From: Arcobacter sp.
GTDB lineage: Bacteria > Campylobacterota > Campylobacteria > Campylobacterales > Arcobacteraceae
Assembly: GCA_016744485.1 (NCBI GenBank)
Contig: JADGEG010000033.1
Location: forward strand, 1-14,607
Direction: 5' to 3'
Length of the DNA: 14,607 bases
Shown: in pieces, positions 5,794 through 11,872 of the stretch
Layout: every line of letters starts with the position of its first letter
Numbering within the stretch: the stretch's first letter is position 1
Notes under the pieces: model-generated
What the model was told of the DNA's origin: nothing
The model's database searches: none
Seen by the model: the letters and a program-made list of their open reading frames with translations, nothing else
Program-made: the position numbers and the translations under genes

Positions 5794-6492
5794 ATGATAA
5801 AGAAATCAAAAAAATTTAAAATCTTATTAGAAAAAATAGAAGATAAAAATTATGACTTAGAAGAAGCTGTTAATCTTATTAAAGAATTGAAATCAGCAAA
5901 ATTTGATGAAAGTGTAGAAATTGCACTTAATTTAAATATTGATCCAAGACATGCTGATCAAATGATTAGAGGTTCAGTTGTACTTCCAAATGGAACAGGA
6001 AAGACGGTTAGAGTTGCAGTTTTTGCTAAAGGTGTAAAAGTTGATGAAGCAAAAGCAGCAGGTGCTGATATTGTTGGAAATGATGATTTATTAGAAAGTA
6101 TTCAAGGTGGAGAAATTAATTTTGATGTTTTAATTGCAACTCCAGATTGTATGGGTATGGTTGGTAAACTAGGAAGAGTACTAGGTCCAAAAGGTTTAAT
6201 GCCAAACCCTAAAGTTGGAACTGTTACTATGGATGTAACAAAAGCTGTAAATGATGCAAAAGGTGGACAAGTCACATACAAAGTTGATAAAAAAGGAAAT
6301 ATGCAAGCAGCAATTGCTAAAATTTCTTTTTCAGCTCCTCATATTAAAGAAAATATTGAAACTTTTATAAAAGCTATAAATAAACAAAAACCAGCAAGTG
6401 CTAAAGGTAGATATATGACCCGTGGTGTTATTTCTTTAACAATGTCACCATCAATTAATTTAGACACATCTTTACTAATGGATATTAAATAA
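5794..6492 (+). CDS. rplA: 50S ribosomal protein L1
   Basis: L1 forms the mobile stalk beside the E site, helps release deacylated tRNA and is commonly a translational repressor of its own operon. The 232 residues (E. coli 234) show the two-domain L1 pattern: ALNLNIDPRHADQMIRGSV with PNGTGK in domain 1, the signature GRVLGPKGLMPNPKVGTV (127-144), then GGQVTYKVDKKGN and a return to domain 1 ending SPSINLDTSLLMDIK. GGAG (5784-5787) lies 6 bases before the ATG. The last codons and stop lie inside a perfect 13-bp hairpin (6482-6511), which could affect termination of translation or 3' processing. Confidence 0.98.
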   Translation: MIKKSKKFKILLEKIEDKNYDLEEAVNLIKELKSAKFDESVEIALNLNIDPRHADQMIRGSVVLPNGTGKTVRVAVFAKGVKVDEAKAAGADIVGNDDLLESIQGGEINFDVLIATPDCMGMVGKLGRVLGPKGLMPNPKVGTVTMDVTKAVNDAKGGQVTYKVDKKGNMQAAIAKISFSAPHIKENIETFIKAINKQKPASAKGRYMTRGVISLTMSPSINLDTSLLMDIK

Positions 6493-6511
6493 GCTTTTGC
6501 TTATTTAATAT
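6482..6511 (+). other. Perfect 13-bp hairpin across the rplA stop codon
   Basis: ATATTAAATAAGC (6482-6494) is exactly complementary to GCTTATTTAATAT (6499-6511), with a TTTT loop. The rplA TAA (6490-6492) is in the left arm. No T-run follows, so it is not a typical intrinsic terminator. It may mark an mRNA end, an RNase site or a partial attenuator before the rplJ leader. Confidence 0.6.
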
Positions 6512-6515
6512 GTAA

Positions 6516-6647
6516 ATATTCAATAATGATGATTGCATCTTTATTATTGAGTGTTTCAAAACACTGATTAAAACTGATGACAGTGGGTTAAAAACTTTTA
6601 GTTTTTTAATAATTCCTGCTTTAGGTTTCATGGTTTGAAAGGAGGAA
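6516..6647 (+). promoter_or_regulatory. rplJ (L10) mRNA leader with SD-sequestering hairpin
   Basis: The 158-base gap before rplJ is densely structured. A hairpin at 6521-6549 (13 positions, one wobble and one mismatch, extendable outward) is followed by GTGTT/AACAC (6551-6564). CACTG/CAGTG (6562-6566, 6581-6585) overlaps and would compete with that stem. Next comes AAAAACT/AGTTTTT (6590-6596, 6600-6606). Finally TTCCTGCTTT (6613-6622) pairs in 9 of 10 positions with AAAGGAGGAA (6638-6647), covering the whole Shine-Dalgarno. Bacterial L10 leaders are known to bind the L10-L7/L12 complex and repress translation of rplJL. Location and architecture fit that class; the L10 binding site itself was not identified. 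Confidence 0.65.
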
Positions 6648-6650
6648 AAG

Positions 6651-7139
6651 ATGAATAAAGAAAAAAAATCAGAAATAATTAATTATTTATCTTCTGAATT
6701 TAAAGATTCTCAAGCAGTTGTTATATGTTCATATAATGAGATTACTCATAAAGAACTTGAAAACTTAAGACATGAGGCAAAAGAAAATAACACAAAAGTA
6801 CAAGTAGCAAAAAATACTTTAGTACAAGTTGCTGTTAAAAATGCTGATTTAGGAAGTATTGAATTAAGTGGTAATAATATATTTTTATGGTCAAAAGATC
6901 AAATATCTGCTTGTAAAGTTGCTGATAAATTTGCAAACTTACAAAAAAATAAATTTGAAATTACATCAGGTATAATTGAAGGCAAAATTGCTAGCTTAGA
7001 GACAGTAAATAAATTTGCCAAATTGGCTTCTAAGGAAGAATTAATTGGTATGTTATTATCTGTTTGGACTGCACCTGCAAGATATTTTGTATGTGGTCTT
7101 GATAATTTAAGAGAACAAAAAGAGAACAAAGTTGCTTAA
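6651..7139 (+). CDS. rplJ: 50S ribosomal protein L10
   Basis: L10 anchors the L7/L12 dimers to the 23S rRNA at the stalk base and, bound to L7/L12, usually represses its own mRNA. The 162 residues (E. coli 165) have the N-terminal rRNA-binding domain (MNKEKKSEIINYLSSEFKDS, then ELENLRHEAKENN, VQVAKNTLVQVAVKNAD) and a C-terminal region ending ELIGMLLSVWTAPARYFVCG plus a charged helix that would bind L7/L12. The Shine-Dalgarno AAAGGAGG (6638-6645) is the strongest in the window, 5 bases before the ATG, and lies in a hairpin that could hide it. rplL follows after 41 bases. Confidence 0.97.
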   Translation: MNKEKKSEIINYLSSEFKDSQAVVICSYNEITHKELENLRHEAKENNTKVQVAKNTLVQVAVKNADLGSIELSGNNIFLWSKDQISACKVADKFANLQKNKFEITSGIIEGKIASLETVNKFAKLASKEELIGMLLSVWTAPARYFVCGLDNLREQKENKVA

Positions 7140-7180
7140 TATAAGCATAATTAAAAATAAATAAAAATTAAGGAAATAAA

Positions 7181-7552
7181 ATGGCAATTTCTAAAGAAGA
7201 TGTATTAGAATATATATCAGGACTTTCAGTATTAGAGTTATCTGATTTAGTAAAAGATTTTGAAGAAAAATTTGGAGTGTCTGCACAACCTACTGTAGTT
7301 GCTGGTGCAGGAGCAGGTGTTGCTGAAGACGTTGAAGAACAAACAGAGTTTAATGTAATAGTTACTAGTTGTGGAGCTAAAAAAATAAATGTTATTAAAG
7401 CAATTAGAGCATTAACTGGTTTAGGGTTAAAAGAAGCTAAAACAGCTGCTGAAGACACACCATCAACTATAAAAGAAGGTGTTTCAAAAGAAGATGCTCA
7501 AGCTGCAAAAGCTGATTTAGAAGCAGCAGGGGCTAGTGTAGAAATTAAATAA
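7181..7552 (+). CDS. rplL: 50S ribosomal protein L7/L12
   Basis: L7/L12 is the multi-copy stalk protein that recruits translational GTPases such as EF-Tu and EF-G. The 123 residues comprise an N-terminal dimerisation domain (MAISKEDVLEYISGLSVLEL, about 1-32), an Ala/Gly/Glu-rich hinge (AGAGAGVAEDVEEQ, about 44-57) and the globular C-terminal domain with KKINVIKAIRALTGLGLKEA and GVSKEDAQAAKADLEAAGA. A cysteine (TSCGAKK) stands where E. coli has Ala. AAGGA (7170-7174) precedes the ATG by 6 bases. Being present in several copies per ribosome, it normally needs more expression than its operon partners. The structured 174-base gap before rpoB may help provide that. Confidence 0.98.
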   Translation: MAISKEDVLEYISGLSVLELSDLVKDFEEKFGVSAQPTVVAGAGAGVAEDVEEQTEFNVIVTSCGAKKINVIKAIRALTGLGLKEAKTAAEDTPSTIKEGVSKEDAQAAKADLEAAGASVEIK

Positions 7553-7569
7553 TTATTTTTTATAATTAT
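7549..7569 (+). other. AT-only hairpin across the rplL stop codon
   Basis: ATAATTAT (7549-7556) occurs again at 7562-7569. Since it is self-complementary, the two copies form an 8-bp stem with a TTTTT loop. The rplL TAA (7550-7552) is in the left arm. It contains no GC pair and would be weak; it is listed because the rplA stop has a stronger version of the same arrangement. Confidence 0.4.
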
Positions 7570-7571
7570 AG

Positions 7572-7599
7572 TTATATAAGGCATTTAAGCCTTATATAA
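7572..7599 (+). terminator. Perfect 11-bp hairpin between rplL and rpoB (possible attenuator)
   Basis: TTATATAAGGC (7572-7582) pairs exactly with GCCTTATATAA (7589-7599) around a 6-base loop. The GGC/GCC pairs lie next to the loop. The sequence after it is AAATAAGTATTTTT, so any T-run is displaced and weak. In E. coli an attenuator between rplL and rpoB lowers polymerase subunit expression relative to ribosomal proteins. This hairpin occupies the same position, but termination here is unproven. Confidence 0.5.
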
Positions 7600-7603
7600 A
7601 AAT

Positions 7604-7666
7604 AAGTATTTTTAAAGCTTAAGATTAAATTTCTGTGAAGTTTAATACTATTCTTTAAAAATACTT
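7604..7666 (+). other. 63-nt compound hairpin between rplL and rpoB
   Basis: AAGTATTTTTAAAG (7604-7617) pairs perfectly over 14 bp with CTTTAAAAATACTT (7653-7666). Inside, across a 6x6 internal loop, ATTAAATTTC (7624-7633) pairs with GAAGTTTAAT (7637-7646) over 10 positions with one T-G wobble and a TGT loop. The long double-stranded arm resembles RNase III substrates. E. coli is known to have an RNase III cut in its rplL-rpoB spacer. Three further T residues (7667-7669) follow the 14-bp stem, so termination is an alternative. Confidence 0.65.
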
Positions 7667-7690
7667 TTTAGCTTTTTAGCTTTTTATAAT
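7665..7690 (+). promoter_or_regulatory. Candidate rpoBC promoter with phased T-tracts
   Basis: TTTTTAGC is repeated twice in tandem (7665-7672, 7673-7680), and a third TTTTT (7681-7685) runs directly into TATAAT (7685-7690). The T-tracts recur every 8 bases upstream of a perfect -10 box. Campylobacterota sigma-70 promoters are known for periodic T-rich DNA in place of a -35 box. A start near 7697 would give rpoB a leader of about 30 nt. GCTTTTTAT/ATAAAAGC (7679-7687, 7697-7704) also forms an imperfect hairpin here. Confidence 0.6.
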
Positions 7691-7726
7691 AAAGCCATAA
7701 AAGCATATTTCTAAATAAGGTTAATA

Positions 7727-10700
7727 ATGTTAAATTCTTTAAAATCTGGTAATAGACTTAGAGTTGATTTTGCAAAAAACTCTCAACAAATTGAAATTCC
7801 AAATTTATTACAATTACAACAAAACTCATACGATAATTTTCTAATGATTGGCAAAGATGATAGATCACAAGCTGGTATTGAGAAAGTTTTTAAAGCTGTC
7901 TTTCCTATTCATGATGCACAAAATAGAATTACATTAGAATATTTAGGTTCTGAAGTTGGAAAACCCAAATATGATGTTAGAGAATCTATGATTAGAGGAC
8001 TTACATATTCAATTCTTTTAAAAATTAAAGTCAGACTTACTTTATGGGAGCTTGATGAGAAAACTGGTGAAAAAACAGGTGTAAAAGATATAAAAGAACA
8101 AGCATTATTTGTTCGAGAGATCCCTTTAATGACTAATAGAACATCATTTATTGTAAATGGTGTTGAAAGAGTAGTAGTTAATCAACTTCATAGATCTCCT
8201 GGTGTGATCTTTAAAGAAGAAGAATCTAATACTGCTGGAAATAAATTGATTTATACAGGTCAAATAATTCCAGATCGTGGATCTTGGTTATATTTTGAAT
8301 ATGATTCAAAAGATATTTTATATGTTCGAATTAATAAAAGAAGAAAAGTACCAGTTACGATTTTATTTAGAGCATTAGGGTATTCTAAAGAAGATATCAT
8401 TAAACTATTTTATCCAATAATTAAAATTCAAATTAAAAATAATAAATTTCTAACTAAATTTAATCCAAAAGATTTTACAGGAAGAATTGAATTTGATGTT
8501 AAAGATGAAAAAGGTAATGTTATTATTGCCACAGGGAAAAGACTTACTGAGAGAAAAGCTAAAGCTTTAGTTGAAGGTGGTTTAGAACTAGTTGAATACC
8601 CCATTGAATTATTAATGGAAAGATGTACAGCTAATACAATTTTTGATCCAGAATCTGGAGAAGTTTTATATGATGCTTTAGCACCTTTAGACGAATTAAA
8701 ATTAAAAAAACTTCTGGACTTAAGCTTTGACTCTTTTGATATTGCGAATGATTTAGCTCATGGTGTTGATGATTCAATTATAAAAGCTTTTAAAGCTGAC
8801 GGTGAATCTTTAAAATTATTAAAACAAACAGAGCAACTTGATGATGAAAATGATTTAGCTGCTATTAGAATTTATAAAGTTATGCGTCCAGGTGAACCAG
8901 TTACTAAAGAAGCTGCCAAAGAATTTGTTAGAAAATTATTTTTTGATTCAGAAAGATATGATTTAACAAAAGTTGGTCGTATGAAAATGAACCATAAATT
9001 AGGTGTTAATGTTCCTGAATATGTTACAGTTTTAACATATGAAGATGTTATTAAAACAGTACAATATTTAGTTAGAGTAAAAGCAGGTCATGGTCATATT
9101 GATGATAGAGATCATTTAGGAAATAGAAGAATTAGAGCTATTGGTGAATTATTGTCAAATGAGTTGCATTCTGGTCTTATTAAAATGCAAAAAACAATAA
9201 GAGATAAGATGACAACATTATCAGGAACACTAGAAGATATTATGCCTCATGATTTGATTAATTCAAAAATGATAACATCAACTATAACTGAATTTTTTAC
9301 ATCAGGACAATTATCACAATTTATGGATCAAACAAATCCATTATCAGAAGTTACTCATAAAAGAAGATTATCAGCACTTGGTGAGGGTGGATTAGTAAAA
9401 GAGAGAGCTGGTTTTGAAGTAAGAGATGTTCACCCAACTCATTATGGAAGAATTTGTCCTGTTGAGACTCCTGAAGGTCAAAATATTGGTTTAATTAATA
9501 CTTTGTCAACTTTTTCGAAAGTTAATAATTTGGGATTTATTGAAGCTCCTTATAAAACTGTTATAAAAGGTGTAGTTACAAATGAAATTAAATATTATAC
9601 TGCTATTCAAGAAGAAGGTTTAATAATTGCACCAGGTTCTACTAAAGTTGATGAAAATGGTAAGATTGTAGAAAATCTTATTGAAGCTAGAGTAGACGGT
9701 GAAATATTACTTGTTGAAAAAAATACAGTTAATTTAATTGATATTTCATCTCAAATGGTTATGGGAGTTGCAGCGTCATTGATTCCATTTTTAGAACACG
9801 ATGATGCCAATAGAGCTTTAATGGGTTCAAATATGATGAGACAAGCTGTACCATTATTAAGATCAAATGCTCCTATTGTAGGAACTGGTTTAGAAAAAAT
9901 AGTAGCTCGTGATGCTTGGGAAGCTATCAAAGTAAAAAGATCAGGAATTATTGAAAAAGCTGATTCTAAAAATATTTATATAAAAGGTGAAGATGATAAT
10001 GGTTCTTTTATAGATCATTATAGTGTAAATAAAAATGTAAGAACAAATAATAATACATCATTTGGGCAAAGAACAATTATTCAAAAAAATGAAGAAGTAA
10101 CAATTGGTCAAGTTATTGCAGATGGTCCTGCTATGGATAAAGGTGAGTTTGGTGTTGGAGTAAATGCTATGGTTGCTTTTATGCCTTGGAATGGTTATAA
10201 CTATGAAGATGCGATTGTACTTTCACAAAGACTTATAAAAGAAGATTCATTTACGTCTATTCATATTTATGAAAAAGAACTAGAATGTAGAGAATTAAAG
10301 CATGGTAATGAAGAAATAACTAGAGATTTACCAGGCGTTAAAGATGAATCGATTATGCACTTAGATGAATCAGGTATTATTAAAGTTGGTACTTACTTAA
10401 CACCTGGAATGATAATGGTTGGAAAAGTAACTCCAAAAGGTGAAATTAAACCAACACCAGAAGAGAGATTATTAAGAGCTATTTTTGGTGAAAAAGCGGG
10501 TCATGTTATTAATAAATCTTTATATGCATCATCTTTAACAGATGGCACAGTTGTAGATGTGAAAGTATTTACTAAAAAAGGTTATGAAAAAGATGCACGT
10601 GCAATTGAAGAATTTGAAGCTGAAAAAGCTGATTTAGATATAAAACATCATGATAAGCTTTTAATGTTAGATAGAGAAGAAATTTTAAAAATCAATGATT

Positions 10701-11872
10701 TATTCTCAAAAGAGAAATTAACAAATGATCTTGAATTAGGCAATATAATATATAAAAAAGGTGCAATGCTACCATCTAAAGTATTATCAGAAGTTAATAG
10801 ATTTGCTATGAAAAAAGTTGTTCTTTCATATTCAAAAGAAATTAAGAATAAATATGATGAAATCAAAGATCATTTTATTAAAGAAAAGACAAGTTTAAGA
10901 AATGAACATGAAGAAAAACTTAATATTTTAGAACATGATGATATCTTACCATCAGGTGTTATTAAAAAAGTCAAGGTTTATATTGCAACGAAAAGGAAAA
11001 TAAAAGTTGGTGATAAGATGGCAGGTAGACATGGGAATAAAGGTATTGTTTCTAATATAGTTCCAGAAGTTGATATGCCTTATTTAGAAGATGGAACACC
11101 TGTTGATATTATTTTAAATCCTCTTGGAGTTCCTTCAAGAATGAATATAGGTCAAATTTTAGAAGTTCACTTAGGATTAGTAGGTAAAAAACTAGGAACT
11201 CAAATTCAAGATATTTTTGATGCTAAAAGAAATGATTTTATTATTGAATTAAGATCTAAAATGTCCGATATAGCATCAGTTGCAAAATTAATGAATGGAA
11301 AAGATTTTATGGAATCTTTAAGTGATGATAAATTAATTCAGTATGCCCAAGACTGGTCAAAAGGTGTAAGGTTTGCAACACAAGTTTTTGATGGTGTAAA
11401 AGAGTATGAATTTGAAAAGTTATTTGAAATGGCAAAAATTGACTCTGACGGTAAAACTACATTGTACGATGGAATGACTGGTGATAAAATGAAAGAAAGA
11501 GTAAATGTTGGTTATATGTATATGCTTAAACTTCATCATTTAGTTGATGAAAAAGTTCATGCTAGATCAACTGGACCTTATTCACTTGTAACTCAACAAC
11601 CAGTTGGTGGGAAAGCACTATTTGGTGGTCAAAGATTTGGTGAAATGGAAGTTTGGGCGCTTGAAGCTTATGGAGCAACTGCTGTTTTAAAAGAAATGTT
11701 AACAACAAAGTCGGACGATGTTGAAGGTCGAACAAGAGCTTATAGAGCAATTTCAAATGGTGAAAATGTTCCTAGAACAGGAGTACCTGAAACATTTTTT
11801 GTATTAACAAAAGAATTAAAAGCATTAGGTTTAGATGTGGAAATTTTTGAAGAAAAGGACACAAATGAGTAA
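7727..11872 (+). CDS. rpoB: RNA polymerase beta subunit
   Basis: RpoB forms one pincer and part of the active site of RNA polymerase. The product is 1381 residues (E. coli 1342), complete from LRVDFAKNSQQIEIPNLLQL to the C-terminal ELKALGLDVEIFEE. The rifampicin region starts at Gln528 (E. coli Gln510), in QLSQFMDQTNPLSEVTHKRR. Asp534, His544 and Ser549, equivalents of E. coli Asp516, His526 and Ser531, are all the usual susceptible residues. The loop reads ALGEGGL where E. coli has ALGPGGL. Active-site GDKMAGRHGNKG contains Lys1097 and Lys1105 (E. coli Lys1065 and Lys1073). TAAGG (7716-7720) lies 6 bases before the ATG. The last 8 bases overlap rpoC. Confidence 0.99.
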   Translation: MLNSLKSGNRLRVDFAKNSQQIEIPNLLQLQQNSYDNFLMIGKDDRSQAGIEKVFKAVFPIHDAQNRITLEYLGSEVGKPKYDVRESMIRGLTYSILLKIKVRLTLWELDEKTGEKTGVKDIKEQALFVREIPLMTNRTSFIVNGVERVVVNQLHRSPGVIFKEEESNTAGNKLIYTGQIIPDRGSWLYFEYDSKDILYVRINKRRKVPVTILFRALGYSKEDIIKLFYPIIKIQIKNNKFLTKFNPKDFTGRIEFDVKDEKGNVIIATGKRLTERKAKALVEGGLELVEYPIELLMERCTANTIFDPESGEVLYDALAPLDELKLKKLLDLSFDSFDIANDLAHGVDDSIIKAFKADGESLKLLKQTEQLDDENDLAAIRIYKVMRPGEPVTKEAAKEFVRKLFFDSERYDLTKVGRMKMNHKLGVNVPEYVTVLTYEDVIKTVQYLVRVKAGHGHIDDRDHLGNRRIRAIGELLSNELHSGLIKMQKTIRDKMTTLSGTLEDIMPHDLINSKMITSTITEFFTSGQLSQFMDQTNPLSEVTHKRRLSALGEGGLVKERAGFEVRDVHPTHYGRICPVETPEGQNIGLINTLSTFSKVNNLGFIEAPYKTVIKGVVTNEIKYYTAIQEEGLIIAPGSTKVDENGKIVENLIEARVDGEILLVEKNTVNLIDISSQMVMGVAASLIPFLEHDDANRALMGSNMMRQAVPLLRSNAPIVGTGLEKIVARDAWEAIKVKRSGIIEKADSKNIYIKGEDDNGSFIDHYSVNKNVRTNNNTSFGQRTIIQKNEEVTIGQVIADGPAMDKGEFGVGVNAMVAFMPWNGYNYEDAIVLSQRLIKEDSFTSIHIYEKELECRELKHGNEEITRDLPGVKDESIMHLDESGIIKVGTYLTPGMIMVGKVTPKGEIKPTPEERLLRAIFGEKAGHVINKSLYASSLTDGTVVDVKVFTKKGYEKDARAIEEFEAEKADLDIKHHDKLLMLDREEILKINDLFSKEKLTNDLELGNIIYKKGAMLPSKVLSEVNRFAMKKVVLSYSKEIKNKYDEIKDHFIKEKTSLRNEHEEKLNILEHDDILPSGVIKKVKVYIATKRKIKVGDKMAGRHGNKGIVSNIVPEVDMPYLEDGTPVDIILNPLGVPSRMNIGQILEVHLGLVGKKLGTQIQDIFDAKRNDFIIELRSKMSDIASVAKLMNGKDFMESLSDDKLIQYAQDWSKGVRFATQVFDGVKEYEFEKLFEMAKIDSDGKTTLYDGMTGDKMKERVNVGYMYMLKLHHLVDEKVHARSTGPYSLVTQQPVGGKALFGGQRFGEMEVWALEAYGATAVLKEMLTTKSDDVEGRTRAYRAISNGENVPRTGVPETFFVLTKELKALGLDVEIFEEKDTNE

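Noticed and set aside
6899..7129. Minus-strand ORFs within coding genes, such as this one in rplJ and those at 7168-7458 and 10648-10866
   Set aside because: They are antisense to well-identified genes, show no known motif and have no ribosome sites or independent support.
7665..7704. The tandem TTTTTAGC repeat as a CRISPR or mobile-element repeat
   Set aside because: There are only two short units without spacers, terminal repeats or nearby cas or transposase genes; a promoter explains it better.
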